64,000 bases of DNA, from positions 105,698 to 169,697 of the forward strand of contig NZ_JADNHZ010000002.1 in assembly GCF_015554145.1 (NCBI RefSeq), in the 5' to 3' direction. A program made the translations under genes and the position numbers. Origin of the DNA: Collinsella aerofaciens (GTDB taxonomy: Bacteria > Actinomycetota > Coriobacteriia > Coriobacteriales > Coriobacteriaceae). Below, one piece after another: positions 17,090 through 27,113 of this stretch; position 1 is the stretch's first letter, and every line of letters begins with the position of its first letter. A model generated the notes under the pieces. It was given only the letters and a program-made list of their open reading frames with translations, was not told the origin of the DNA and made no database searches.

Positions 17090-18508
17090 TTAAGCGTCTT
17101 TCTTGGCAGTCAGATACTCAATGAACTCGGGACCGACGGTCGTAACGTCGCCGGCACCCATGGTGAGCAGCAGGTCGCCCTCGCCCACCATCTGCTCGAG
17201 CTCCTGATTGAGCTCAAGACGGCTGGAGCAGTACACGACCTCCTTGCCAGGATGCTTGGCGCGCACGGTATCGGCGAGCATCTTAGAGGTGACACCCGGA
17301 ATGGGCATCTCGCCAGCCGAGAACACATCAATCAGCAGCAGTTTATCGGCATTGGCAAATGCATCGGCAAAGTCATCGCACAGGGCCTGCAGGCGCGAAT
17401 AGCGGTGCGGCTGGAACACGACGTCGACGTGCTTGTAGCCCAGCGACGAAGCGGCAGCAAGCGTCGCCTTGATCTCGGTGGGGTGATGGCCGTAATCATC
17501 GACCACGGTGATGCCATCGATATCGCCCACGTGGGTAAAGCGACGGCGGACGCCCTCAAAGCTCGAGAGCGCCTTGGCGGCGGCGTCGATGTCAAGGCCC
17601 AGGACATGGGCGACGGTGAGCACCGCCGTGGCGTTGAGCATGTTGTGGCGACCGGGATTGCTCTTGATCTCCACAGCATGCTCAGTGCCGTCCTCAAAGC
17701 GAACGATAAAGTCACTCTGGATGCCCTTGACATCCGGGTGCATGCAGACGATGTCGTTGCTCTCGGCAAAGCCGTAGGAAAGCACGTGACGGCCCGTCGA
17801 CTTGGCGAGCTCGACCAGATGCGGGTCCTCACCACAGACGATGACGGTGCCCTCCTCGCCCACCAGGCTCATGAATTTGGCGAAAGTTGCCTCGATCTCC
17901 TCGATACCCGAGTAGTGATCGAGGTGGTCGGCCTCGACGTTGGTCACAATGACTACGTTGGGGTTCAGGAACAGGAAGGAGCTGTCGGACTCGTCAGCCT
18001 CGGCGACAAAGTAGTCGCCCGAGCCGTTCTTGCCGTTCGTGTCATAGCCCTCGACGATGCCACCGATCAGGAAGCTCGGATCCAGACCCATGCGGTCGAG
18101 CATGGTGGCGCACATCGAAGACGTGGTGGTCTTGCCATGCGTGCCGGCAACAGCGACGGTGGTGTAGCCGTGGCCCAAAGCAGAGAGCATCTTGGCACGG
18201 GGCCACACGGGAATACCAAGCTCGCGAGCGCGCACGAGTTCAGGGTTGGACTCCGGAATAGCGGTAGAGACAACAACCACGTCGGGCTTGACCTCGTCGA
18301 TCGTGGCTGCCTCATGGCCCACATGCACCTTCACACCAGCGCGGGTAAGCTGGCGGATATAACGTGACGTCTTAAGGTCGGAGCCGGTAACGGCATAACC
18401 GCGCTCGTGCAGAACGAGGGCGATGCCGCTCATGCCGGCGCCGCCGATACCGATAAAGTGGGCGCTCTTAAACTCGGGCGCGGAGGTTGCAGTCTGGGAA
18501 TCAGCCAT
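17090..18508 (-). CDS. murC: UDP-N-acetylmuramate--L-alanine ligase MurC
   Basis: 472 residues. It shows the N-terminal Rossmann motif IGIGGAGMSGIA, the ATP loop GTHGKTTTSSM, and Mur ligase central and C-terminal domains (RRFTHVGDIDGITVVDDYGH). It adds the first amino acid to UDP-MurNAc. ATG 18508 has AAGGAG eleven bases upstream; a GTG at 18535 overlaps that site. Confidence 0.96.
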   Translation of the reverse strand: MADSQTATSAPEFKSAHFIGIGGAGMSGIALVLHERGYAVTGSDLKTSRYIRQLTRAGVKVHVGHEAATIDEVKPDVVVVSTAIPESNPELVRARELGIPVWPRAKMLSALGHGYTTVAVAGTHGKTTTSSMCATMLDRMGLDPSFLIGGIVEGYDTNGKNGSGDYFVAEADESDSSFLFLNPNVVIVTNVEADHLDHYSGIEEIEATFAKFMSLVGEEGTVIVCGEDPHLVELAKSTGRHVLSYGFAESNDIVCMHPDVKGIQSDFIVRFEDGTEHAVEIKSNPGRHNMLNATAVLTVAHVLGLDIDAAAKALSSFEGVRRRFTHVGDIDGITVVDDYGHHPTEIKATLAAASSLGYKHVDVVFQPHRYSRLQALCDDFADAFANADKLLLIDVFSAGEMPIPGVTSKMLADTVRAKHPGKEVVYCSSRLELNQELEQMVGEGDLLLTMGAGDVTTVGPEFIEYLTAKKDA

Positions 18509-18605
18509 GTGCTCGTGTACTCCTTGCGTAGACACTGCCTGTAACCCGTTAACTGTACCGCACCTACCGCATCAGCGCGAGGGCGACCGACGATATCCCG
18601 TCTAA

Positions 18606-19721
18606 CTAACGCAAACCCTCTACCGCATCGGCCAGAAGAGCGGCGGCCCTATCCTGAGCCAGACCGCGCGCCGCCTGACGCATGACGTCGCGCTCTGCCG
18701 CGTCATCGACCAGGTGCAGCAGCTCATCGGCAAAGGCAGAACCGTCGATATCGGCATCGGCACAGAGCACGCCGGCCCCGGCGTCGACCAGATAACGGGC
18801 ATTGGTGGTTTGGTGGTCGGCCGTCGCATGCGGATACGGCACGAGTATCGAGGGCACGGCGAGCGCAGCGATCTCGGCCACGCTCGATGCACCCGAACGC
18901 GAGAGCACCAAATCGGCAGCAGCCAGCATATCGCCCATGTTGTCGATGTAAGGCTGGACGCGGTAACGCTTCGCCTCCTCGGGCGTCAGCGCCAAAGCGC
19001 GCTCGGTCTCCTCAAAGCCGTCGGCACCCGTCGAATGCAACACATAGAGGTTCTTGCGCGAAAGCAGCTCGTTTTTGAGCGAAACCGCGCGCTCGTTGAG
19101 GTGCTGGGCGCCAAGTGAACCGCCAAAGACGAGCAGCAGCGTAGCGTCCTCGGGAACGCCAAGTGCCTTGCGGCCGCGAGCGCGATCGCCCTCGATCACC
19201 GAGCGACGTACGGGGTTGCCGGTCATGAGCACGTGGTCAGGGTCACCTTCGCGCTCAAAGACCGAGCGCGCTGCCGGCACCGAGATGCACACGCGAGCGG
19301 CGTGGGAGTTCATCATCTTGTTGGCCAGGCCCGGAACAGAGTTCTGCTCATGTAGCAGATACGGAACGCCTGCGCCCTTGCACCACCCCAGCAGCGGAAC
19401 CTCGACATAGGCACCAAAACCGATGGCAGCATCGGGCTTGCCGACCTTTGAGAAATGACTGGCGAGCGCACGCTTGGCCTTGTTGACACGCCACAGCGAG
19501 GTCAGCGCCGTCCAGGGACGGGAGCGGTCGAAGCCCGTGACCGTAATGGGCACAAAATCAAACCCAGCCTCGGGGACCAGACGACCCTCGAGCTTGCGCG
19601 ACTGGCCCACGAACACAACGTGGTGGCCACGGTCACGCAGCTCTTCGGCCAAGGCGAGCGCGGGGTTGATATGCCCTGCCGTGCCGCCGGCTGCAATAGC
19701 AACGGTCATCTTATCGGTCAT
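18606..19721 (-). CDS. murG: UDP-GlcNAc:lipid I N-acetylglucosaminyltransferase MurG
   Basis: 371 residues. N-terminal AAGGTAGHINPALALAEEL is the MurG lipid I site, and the C-terminal nucleotide-sugar site includes SRSGASSVAEIAALAVPSI. It converts lipid I to lipid II at the inner membrane face. The ATG at 19721 follows AAGGGA and lies 11 bases inside the ftsW end, so the genes overlap. Confidence 0.96.
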   Translation of the reverse strand: MTDKMTVAIAAGGTAGHINPALALAEELRDRGHHVVFVGQSRKLEGRLVPEAGFDFVPITVTGFDRSRPWTALTSLWRVNKAKRALASHFSKVGKPDAAIGFGAYVEVPLLGWCKGAGVPYLLHEQNSVPGLANKMMNSHAARVCISVPAARSVFEREGDPDHVLMTGNPVRRSVIEGDRARGRKALGVPEDATLLLVFGGSLGAQHLNERAVSLKNELLSRKNLYVLHSTGADGFEETERALALTPEEAKRYRVQPYIDNMGDMLAAADLVLSRSGASSVAEIAALAVPSILVPYPHATADHQTTNARYLVDAGAGVLCADADIDGSAFADELLHLVDDAAERDVMRQAARGLAQDRAAALLADAVEGLR

Positions 19722-21231
19722 GATAGTCCCTTCGTACACGCGGTCCCTGGTCGTCGGTGTGCAAACGCGCCGACGGGTCCGAGTTCAAATCGATTCGATT
19801 ATATCCGCCGCCCGCGCTGCGAGGGCTGGGGCGCTGCGGACGACCTTGCGGCGCCGTTCGCTGACGCGGACGGGCTGCCGGCTCGGTCGCAGAGCCATCC
19901 AGAACGGTAAAGCCGTTACGCGAAGATCGCTCGCCGCGTACGTGGGGCACGCCGGCGGTACTCTCATCCATAACGGCAAAGCTCTCGCGGCGACGGTCGT
20001 ACTCATCGCGACGGGCGCTCTCGTACGAAACGCGCAGGATCAGACCGGCAAGCATAAGCGACACAATAATCGACGAACCGCCGTAGCTAATAAACGGCAA
20101 CGGTTTGCCCGTCATGGGAAACACGTTGAGGATGCCCAGCGCATTGATCAAAAACTGCACCGCGAGAATGACCGCGGAGCCAGACGCCATAAGCGCGCCC
20201 CGGCGATCGGTCGCCTGCTCGGCAATGCGAAACGCCGAGTAGATCAGCATCGCAAACACCAAGAAGAACAGCACGGTTCCGACAAAACCGACTTCCTCGC
20301 CAATGATGGCCAGGATGTAGTCATTGTGCGCCTCGGGCAGATACGAGTACTTCATGGTTGAGTTGCCGATGCCACGGCCGAACAGACCGCCCGAGGCAAA
20401 GGCCATGATGGCAAGCGTGGCCTGATAGCCGTCACCATACTCGTCGGCCCAAGGGTTCAAGGCAACCTGAATACGCACCATACGGTACGGCTCTGCGACA
20501 AGTGCAATCACGATCACGAGAATGCCGAAGATTAGCACGCCGATGATAAATCTGGGGTCGAGACCCGCAAACAACGCCATGCACATAAGGGTCAACAGGA
20601 TGATCAGGACAGTACCGAAATCGGGCTGGATAAAGATCAGAAAGAGCGAAATACCCAGGTAGATGCCCATCTTGCGAAGGAATTCGTTGATGTTGCCACC
20701 GGGCGAAAAGAAGCGATCAAGCATGATGGCCGAATACGCAATGGCAAATGGCTTTAAAAACTCGGAAGGCTGGAACTGAATACCGGCGATGTTGAGCCAG
20801 CGCGTGGCGCCACGGCTGCCGCTGCCCACCAAGAACACCAGAAGCAGTAGCCCTATCATGCCGATAAGGAAGATCCTGAGCACATCCTCCCCAAACCAGC
20901 TGTCCGGCAAAACGCGCACGATGGCAATCAGCGCCAGAACACCGACCACGGCAAACGCGGCCTGTCGACCCAGAAAAAACGTCGCCGAGCCATTCTCGTG
21001 CAGCGCCTCGACCGAAGACGCCGAGTACACCATCAGCAGGCCAAAGCACACCAAAGTAAACAGGCAGGCCATGAATATCAAACGGGGGCGCATGATACGG
21101 GCGGGAACGCCGGCAATATAGCGTTCGCTAAACGACTGCCCGCCGCGGCCAGAACGCGGTGTTATGCGCCGCGAGGAAGCACGGTCCGAGTCGGGCCTCC
21201 TCATACCTTGTCGGGGGCTCTCCTCTCTCAC
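19711..21231 (-). CDS. ftsW: Peptidoglycan glycosyltransferase FtsW
   Basis: 506 residues of the SEDS family, with about ten membrane segments and the SEDS patterns RGATRWLNIAGIQFQPSE and FPMTGKPLPFISYGGSS. It polymerises lipid II at the septum with FtsI. There is a polar 45-residue N terminus and an unusually long Arg/Ser/Pro-rich cytoplasmic tail of about 110 residues. The start is the GTG at 21231; an ATG at 21204 is the alternative. The gene lies 8 bases after murD and overlaps murG. Confidence 0.95.
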   Translation of the reverse strand: MREESPRQGMRRPDSDRASSRRITPRSGRGGQSFSERYIAGVPARIMRPRLIFMACLFTLVCFGLLMVYSASSVEALHENGSATFFLGRQAAFAVVGVLALIAIVRVLPDSWFGEDVLRIFLIGMIGLLLLVFLVGSGSRGATRWLNIAGIQFQPSEFLKPFAIAYSAIMLDRFFSPGGNINEFLRKMGIYLGISLFLIFIQPDFGTVLIILLTLMCMALFAGLDPRFIIGVLIFGILVIVIALVAEPYRMVRIQVALNPWADEYGDGYQATLAIMAFASGGLFGRGIGNSTMKYSYLPEAHNDYILAIIGEEVGFVGTVLFFLVFAMLIYSAFRIAEQATDRRGALMASGSAVILAVQFLINALGILNVFPMTGKPLPFISYGGSSIIVSLMLAGLILRVSYESARRDEYDRRRESFAVMDESTAGVPHVRGERSSRNGFTVLDGSATEPAARPRQRTAPQGRPQRPSPRSAGGGYNRIDLNSDPSARLHTDDQGPRVRRDYHDR

Positions 21232-21239
21232 CGCAACCC

Positions 21240-22646
21240 CTATTCCATTTGTGATTTCGCTGCAGCGGCAAGCTGGGCCACGTAGTCCTTAAACACGCGG
21301 CCGCGCTCCTCATAGCCCGAGAACTCATCGAACGAAGAGCAGGCAGGAGAAAGTAAGATCACGTCACCACGGCTCGACAGCGAACGGGCGACGTCCACGG
21401 CGTCGCGTAGGTCATCCGCCTGGGCGATATCCACATCGCCATCGACATCGGCCTCGTCCATAGCGGCGGTGAAGCGCTCACGCGCATCGCCAAAGCAGAC
21501 GACCGAGCGCACGTTGTCCATAACGAAGCGCGCGAAGTCCGTGAGCGGCGTGCCCTTATCGTGGCCGCCGAGCAGCAAGATCACATCGTCATCGGGAAAT
21601 GCCGTCAGTGCCTTCTCGACCGCATCGGTGTTGGTCGCCTTGGAATCGTTGACGTAGCGCACGCCGTCAATCTCGCCACACGGCTCCACGCGGTGCTCGA
21701 GCGGCTGGAACGAGGCCAGACCGCGGCAGACGCCATCGACATCGGCACCGACTGCCAGGGCAGCCGTGGCAGCGCACAGGGCATTGATAACATTGTGATG
21801 GCCCGAGATCTTGAGCTCGGATGCAGCGATGAGCGGGGTCTCGACGCCCTTCAGGCGCACGACCATCTTGCCGTCGCGCACAAAGGCGGCATCCTCGCCC
21901 TCGGGCTCGTCAAAAGCGACCTTGCAGATGCGACGACCCGGCGTGTAGATGTACTCATCGAACTCGTGAATGCCGGCGTCTTCGACGTCGACAACCGCCA
22001 GATCGTCATCGACCATATTGTCAAACAGTTTGACCTTGGCAAGCGCGTAGTTCTTATGGCTCTTATGCCAGCCCAAGTGGTCGGGAGTGATGTTGAGCAG
22101 CACCGCCACGCGCGGGTGGAGCTCGGTGGTCGTAGCAATCTGATAGCTCGAGAGCTCAGCCACAAACCACTCGTTGTGGGCTCGGCCGTCAATCTCGTTG
22201 ACCGGCGGCTCGCCGATGTTGCCGACAGCAACGCTGGCCTCGCCGGCAGCCTTGAGCAGATAATCAGTCAGCGACGTGGTGGTCGTTTTGCCGTTGGTGC
22301 CCGTGATGGCAATCCAGTTATCGGGCGACAGGCGATAGGCAAACTCGGGCTCACCCATAATCTGGGCGGCATGCTCGCGCCCGGCCTTAAAGAAGCCCGA
22401 GAACTCCGAGATGCCCGGGCACGTCACGCATACGTCATAGGCGCCCTCGACCTGTTCGGTCCCATAGACAAACGACGCACCAGCAGCCTCGAGCGCACGC
22501 GTGGCGTCATTGGGCTCAGAGGTGCCGCCGCCATACACGGTAACGGCACTTACGCGCTCGGGATGTGCCAGCGCCCAGCGGGCGACATCGAGACCGGATT
22601 TGCCCTGACCCAAAACGAGCAGGCTAAAGACATCAGCAAGAGGCAT
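21240..22646 (-). CDS. murD: UDP-N-acetylmuramoyl-L-alanine--D-glutamate ligase MurD
   Basis: 468 residues. N-terminal LVLGQGKSGLDVARW, the ATP loop AITGTNGKTTTTSL and the C-terminal LLLGGHDKGTPLTDF region define MurD. It adds D-glutamate to UDP-MurNAc-L-Ala. It follows mraY after 9 bases. Confidence 0.96.
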   Translation of the reverse strand: MPLADVFSLLVLGQGKSGLDVARWALAHPERVSAVTVYGGGTSEPNDATRALEAAGASFVYGTEQVEGAYDVCVTCPGISEFSGFFKAGREHAAQIMGEPEFAYRLSPDNWIAITGTNGKTTTTSLTDYLLKAAGEASVAVGNIGEPPVNEIDGRAHNEWFVAELSSYQIATTTELHPRVAVLLNITPDHLGWHKSHKNYALAKVKLFDNMVDDDLAVVDVEDAGIHEFDEYIYTPGRRICKVAFDEPEGEDAAFVRDGKMVVRLKGVETPLIAASELKISGHHNVINALCAATAALAVGADVDGVCRGLASFQPLEHRVEPCGEIDGVRYVNDSKATNTDAVEKALTAFPDDDVILLLGGHDKGTPLTDFARFVMDNVRSVVCFGDARERFTAAMDEADVDGDVDIAQADDLRDAVDVARSLSSRGDVILLSPACSSFDEFSGYEERGRVFKDYVAQLAAAAKSQME

Positions 22647-22655
22647 GAAAGACCA

Positions 22656-23675
22656 CTATCCCAACTGGAAGAACAGGGCAAGGCCAACGGCACCAAAGGC
22701 CGCAGCGATAATCCAAAAACGGATGACGACCTTGGTCTCGGCCCAACCCTTCTTTTCGAAATGATGATGGATGGGCGCCATAAGGAAGACGCGCTTGTGC
22801 GTAAAGTGGAAGTAGACAACCTGAATCATGACCGAAAGGGTCTCAACGATAAACAGGCCGCCGATGATAAGGGAGACGACCTCGGTGTTGGTCATGATGG
22901 ACGTGCAGGCAAACGCGGCGCCCAGGGCAAGCGAGCCGGTATCGCCCATAAAGATGCTCGCCGGATAGCAGTTGAACCACAGAAAGCCCAAGCAGGCACC
23001 GGCACACGCGGTGCAGAAGATGGACAGGTTCACGTCTCCGTGCAAAAACGCCATGGCAGCCATGGCGAGCATGGCGATCATGGAGGTGCCACCAGCAAGA
23101 CCGTCAAGGCCATCGGTCAGGTTCACGGCATTAGAAAGACCGGCGATCATCAGCCAGCAAAAGACAATGTAGAGCCACGGGAACGAAAGGCCGCAGATGG
23201 TGGTCGAAAGCACGCCAAGGTCGATCGTCAGGCCGCCGGGAAAACGAATCTCGGGGGCGACGCCGCACCAGTTGACGGCAAGCACCGTAAAGGTGACACA
23301 GATAATGGTTAGGCCGATCATCTTGGCATGAGGCGTCAGACCGAGCGAGCGCCCATGCGTAACGGAGGTCAGGTCGTCGATCAGACCCAGCACGCCGGTC
23401 GCCAGCGTGGCGAGCAGCACGAGCACGAGCTCGGTGGTGAGCTTGCCCATCAGCAGGCAGGTCAGCGAGATCGCGATGAGGATGACAACGCCACCCATGG
23501 TGGGCGTTCCCTGCTTAACCAAATGACGCTTGGGGCCGTCGGCACGAACCTGCTGGCCGATACCCTCGACCTTGAGCAGCTTGATCCACCACGGCATGAG
23601 CAGCAGCGCAATGGCGGCGGCGATGCCAAGCCCCAAAAAAGCCTGATACGTTGGATACGAGGGATTGCCGAACAT
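22656..23675 (-). CDS. mraY: Phospho-MurNAc-pentapeptide translocase MraY
   Basis: 339 residues with ten hydrophobic segments. Catalytic aspartate motifs are visible in LIDDLTSV, VNLTDGLDGLAGG and FMGDTGSLALG, and the HIHHH-like loop is MAPIHHHFEKKGW. It makes lipid I from UDP-MurNAc-pentapeptide and undecaprenyl phosphate. The start is 3 bases after the murF stop. Confidence 0.97.
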   Translation of the reverse strand: MFGNPSYPTYQAFLGLGIAAAIALLLMPWWIKLLKVEGIGQQVRADGPKRHLVKQGTPTMGGVVILIAISLTCLLMGKLTTELVLVLLATLATGVLGLIDDLTSVTHGRSLGLTPHAKMIGLTIICVTFTVLAVNWCGVAPEIRFPGGLTIDLGVLSTTICGLSFPWLYIVFCWLMIAGLSNAVNLTDGLDGLAGGTSMIAMLAMAAMAFLHGDVNLSIFCTACAGACLGFLWFNCYPASIFMGDTGSLALGAAFACTSIMTNTEVVSLIIGGLFIVETLSVMIQVVYFHFTHKRVFLMAPIHHHFEKKGWAETKVVIRFWIIAAAFGAVGLALFFQLG

Positions 23676-23678
23676 GGG

Positions 23679-25103
23679 CTAGCACACACCTTCCACAAAG
23701 CGGTCGAGCTCAACAAAGCGGGAACCCTTGACCAGTACAACATCATGTTTTTCAAGCGCGCCGCCCATGCGGTCGAGCACCTGCTGATAATCGGAGAACA
23801 CCTGGATGCGGTCCTCGTCCATGCCCATCATGCGCGCGGCATCGGCCATAAGCTGGGCCAGCTCACCACCCACGCACGCCAGCATGTCGAGCTTCTTGGC
23901 GGCGGCATAGGCGCCCACGAGCTCATGCATGCGAGGAGCCTCATCGCCCATCTCGCCCATCTCGCCCAGGATCGCCATGCGAGACCCCGTGCACGAAAGC
24001 GAGCACAGCAGATCGAGACCGGCTGCCATCGATTCGGCGCTGGCGTTATAGGAGTCATCGATGATGCGTGCACCGCTCTTGGCGCGCTTGATCTCCTGGC
24101 GGTGACCGGTGATTGTGAGGCCCCTAAAGGCAGCATCGATCTGCTCGGGCGTCACGCCCAGGCGATAGGCAACCGCGGCGGCCTTAACGGCATTTGGAAC
24201 GGACTGCACGCCGGGGATAGCAAGCATGGTATCGATTGTCTCGCCCTGACCAAAATCGAGCGTAAAGACCGGACGGCCCTCGTCATCAACACGAACTTCG
24301 CGGGCGCGGACCTCATCATCGTCCGAGACGCCGGCCAGCATCACATCGATACCAGCAGGCTGGGCGAACGTATCGCGAATGAACGGCGTGAAGTCGTCCT
24401 CACCGCCCAAAACCAGCAGCGGCAAGAAGTCGCCGGCGGCGCACATACCCTGGACAATCTCGGCCTTAGCGCGGGCGATGTTCTCGCGGCTGCCCAAAAT
24501 GCCGATGTGAGAGGTGCCGATCTTGCTCACGATGGCAAGGTTGGGATTGGCGGACTGGGACAGGCGCTCGATCTCGTGGAAATGGTTCATGCCCATCTCG
24601 AGCACCAGGACCTCGGTACCGGCCGGGGCGGAAAGCACCGTGAGCGGCATGCCGATCAGGTTATTGAAATTGCCCTTGGTGGCCCAGACACGATAGCGCT
24701 TGGCGAGTACAGCGGCGAGCACGTCCTTGGTCGTCGTCTTGCCGATGGAACCGGTAATGCCAACGACCAGGCAGCCAAGCTCCAGGCGATACGCGTGCGC
24801 CAAACGAAGCAGAAACTCCTCGGGATCATCGGTCAGCAGGATGGCGCATCCCTTGTCCTGCGCCAGCGAGACCAACTCGGCATCGGGCTCACGCGTCATC
24901 ACGACGGCGCCGGCACCCGACTGGACGGCACGGGAAGCAAAATCATTGCCGTCGACGTTTTCACCGGGAAAGGCGACGAAAATCGTCCCTTCCTCGACCT
25001 GGCGCGAGTCGATAACGCACCCGCGGCATACCCGATCGACTTCTCCCGTCACGGTTCGGGCCCCTGTTGCGGCCGCGAGGTTGTTGACGGCGATCTCTAT
25101 CAT
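23679..25103 (-). CDS. murF: UDP-MurNAc-tripeptide--D-Ala-D-Ala ligase MurF
   Basis: 474 residues. The ATP loop is GITGSIGKTTTKDVL, and MurF-specific segments include GNFNNLIGMPLTVL, EMGMNHFHEI and DDSYNASAESM. It adds D-Ala-D-Ala to the precursor. The ATG has GGGGAG six bases upstream. The 127-base gap to ftsI contains no gene; murE, which usually stands here, is absent from the cluster. Confidence 0.96.
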   Translation of the reverse strand: MIEIAVNNLAAATGARTVTGEVDRVCRGCVIDSRQVEEGTIFVAFPGENVDGNDFASRAVQSGAGAVVMTREPDAELVSLAQDKGCAILLTDDPEEFLLRLAHAYRLELGCLVVGITGSIGKTTTKDVLAAVLAKRYRVWATKGNFNNLIGMPLTVLSAPAGTEVLVLEMGMNHFHEIERLSQSANPNLAIVSKIGTSHIGILGSRENIARAKAEIVQGMCAAGDFLPLLVLGGEDDFTPFIRDTFAQPAGIDVMLAGVSDDDEVRAREVRVDDEGRPVFTLDFGQGETIDTMLAIPGVQSVPNAVKAAAVAYRLGVTPEQIDAAFRGLTITGHRQEIKRAKSGARIIDDSYNASAESMAAGLDLLCSLSCTGSRMAILGEMGEMGDEAPRMHELVGAYAAAKKLDMLACVGGELAQLMADAARMMGMDEDRIQVFSDYQQVLDRMGGALEKHDVVLVKGSRFVELDRFVEGVC

Positions 25104-25230
25104 TGCAGCTCCCCTGTAAACCTAATAATGCTATCGGCGTATTGTATCCCAGCGCCGCGCATGCGTGGTGCAGGGCATGTGAACACCCCTCATATGGGAC
25201 AACAAACCACGCCCCAAAGATTGTAACCCC

Positions 25231-27096
25231 CTACTTCGTGCGCGGGATGCCCAGCACGTCGAGCGCGTTGGCCATAATGGACTGGAACGGCACCGCAGCG
25301 GCATCTGAGCCGCTCGGCGTTCCGTCGAGCGTGATATAGCACAGCACCTTGGGTGATTGTGCCGGCGCAAAGCCCATAAAGGACGACATGTAGTTCTCCT
25401 TGAGGTAGCCGCCGTTCTCGTCGGCACGTTCGGCCGTGCCGGTCTTGCCCGCCACGTCATAGCCGTCAACTGCGCCGCCAACGCCCGTGCCTTCAGACAC
25501 GACCGTCTGCATGCACGATGTCACCTGGGATGCTGCATCCTCAGAAATCGCACGCTCGCCTTCGCCCCAGTCCTTCTCGTCGCCTTTGCTGGACTTATAG
25601 AAGTGCGGGGTCATCATCACGCCGCCGTTAGCGATGCCGCCCACGGCACGTGCGATCTCAATCGGCGAGACAGACAGCGCCTGTCCAAAGCTCATTGAGC
25701 CCAGCGTGGCGCCGTCATACTGGTCACGCTCCTTGACGATGCCCAGGCTCTCGCCCGGAAAATCTACACCAGAGCTGTGACCGATGCCCCACTTGTCCAC
25801 ATAGGCGGCAAAGTCGTCGGCACCGATCTTGCGCCCCACCAGGACAAAGCCCACGTTGGACGAACGGCGCATCATCTCGCGCACATCCATGGTCATGGCA
25901 TAGTCGCGCTTGTCGGCATCGGTGACGGTATCGTCGCCCACCTTGATGCTCGCCGGCACCTCAAACGACGTACTCGATCGCACGACGCCCAAGTCGAAGC
26001 CGGCGCCCGCCACGAGTGTCTTAAAGACCGAGCCGGGCTCGTAGGCGTCGGTAACCAGGCGCAGGTTCATATCCTCGGTCTTGGCATTTTCCAAATCGGT
26101 CTGGTCGTAGGTCGGATACGAGCAGGCTGCCAAGATCTCTCCTGTCGTAGGATCGGTGACCAGCGCCGAGCCGTTCTTGGCCTTAGTCTTCTCAACTGCC
26201 TCTGCCAGGGCATCCTCGGCCGCACGCTGGATATTGACGTCGAGCGTCGTCACGATATCAACGCCGTCGACCGCAGCCACCTTTTTATAGGCACCGCCCG
26301 CGATATAGCTGCCGTCCCTCGCGCGCTCGCGTACGAGAGAACCGTTCGTGCCGGTCAGAAGCTTGTTGTATTGCTTTTCGAGACCAGTCAAGCCGTCGTT
26401 GTCTACATTCACTACACCCAGCACCTGCGATGCCAGATTGCCGTATGGATATACGCGCTTCATGGCCTGCTCAAAATGCACGCCGGGCAGGCTCTTCTTC
26501 TCCAGCGCCACAGCATCGTCTTCGTCCACCTGGCGCTTGATATACACCCAGGTTCCATCGGACTCGACGAGCTTGCGGCAGGTCTTTTTATCGATTCCAG
26601 TTGCCTTGACCAGCGCCGACACCGTCTTGTCAACGTCCTCGACAAGCTGCGGGTTCACGGCGATGTTGCGACATTCGACCGACGACGCCAGCACGTTACC
26701 GTTGCGGTCGTAGATGGTGCCGCGTTTGGCATAGAGGGTCTGCGCAAGCAGGCGACGCGCATCGGCACGCTCGCGCAGTTTATCGGCTTCGACAATTTGA
26801 TAGTCGGCAAGGCGAAAGACGCCCAAGCCCAAGCCAAGCCCGATGAATCCCATGACGGCTTTGCGGCGAGGCAGCGGCGTGCCCGTGAGCCATTCGGTCG
26901 ACGAACTCTTGCGCGACCTGGTGTTATGCACTTGAGGGCCACCCGAGCCGCGAAGTCGCGACGCCGGGTCGTTGCCACGGGACCGCCCGGCGTTGTAAGA
27001 TTGCCGACCCGTTCCTTGATAACCAGAACGTCCCCGCGACGAGGGACGTCCAGAACCGCGGCCCCCATCGGAACCGCGGCGATAGTCATTTGTCAT
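25231..27096 (-). CDS. ftsI: Septal penicillin-binding protein (FtsI/PBP2-type transpeptidase)
   Basis: 621 residues. A disordered basic N terminus (1-78) precedes one membrane anchor (about 81-97) and the PBP dimerisation domain with RGTIYDRNGNVLA. The transpeptidase domain carries SVFK at 356-359, SSN at 412-414 and KTGT at 551-554, so all three active-site motifs are intact. It crosslinks septal peptidoglycan with FtsW. It starts 17 bases after the ftsL-like gene. The ribosome site is weak, so coupling to ftsL is likely. Confidence 0.95.
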   Translation of the reverse strand: MTNDYRRGSDGGRGSGRPSSRGRSGYQGTGRQSYNAGRSRGNDPASRLRGSGGPQVHNTRSRKSSSTEWLTGTPLPRRKAVMGFIGLGLGLGVFRLADYQIVEADKLRERADARRLLAQTLYAKRGTIYDRNGNVLASSVECRNIAVNPQLVEDVDKTVSALVKATGIDKKTCRKLVESDGTWVYIKRQVDEDDAVALEKKSLPGVHFEQAMKRVYPYGNLASQVLGVVNVDNDGLTGLEKQYNKLLTGTNGSLVRERARDGSYIAGGAYKKVAAVDGVDIVTTLDVNIQRAAEDALAEAVEKTKAKNGSALVTDPTTGEILAACSYPTYDQTDLENAKTEDMNLRLVTDAYEPGSVFKTLVAGAGFDLGVVRSSTSFEVPASIKVGDDTVTDADKRDYAMTMDVREMMRRSSNVGFVLVGRKIGADDFAAYVDKWGIGHSSGVDFPGESLGIVKERDQYDGATLGSMSFGQALSVSPIEIARAVGGIANGGVMMTPHFYKSSKGDEKDWGEGERAISEDAASQVTSCMQTVVSEGTGVGGAVDGYDVAGKTGTAERADENGGYLKENYMSSFMGFAPAQSPKVLCYITLDGTPSGSDAAAVPFQSIMANALDVLGIPRTK

Positions 27097-27113
27097 ACTC
27101 AGCTACCGTCTTG

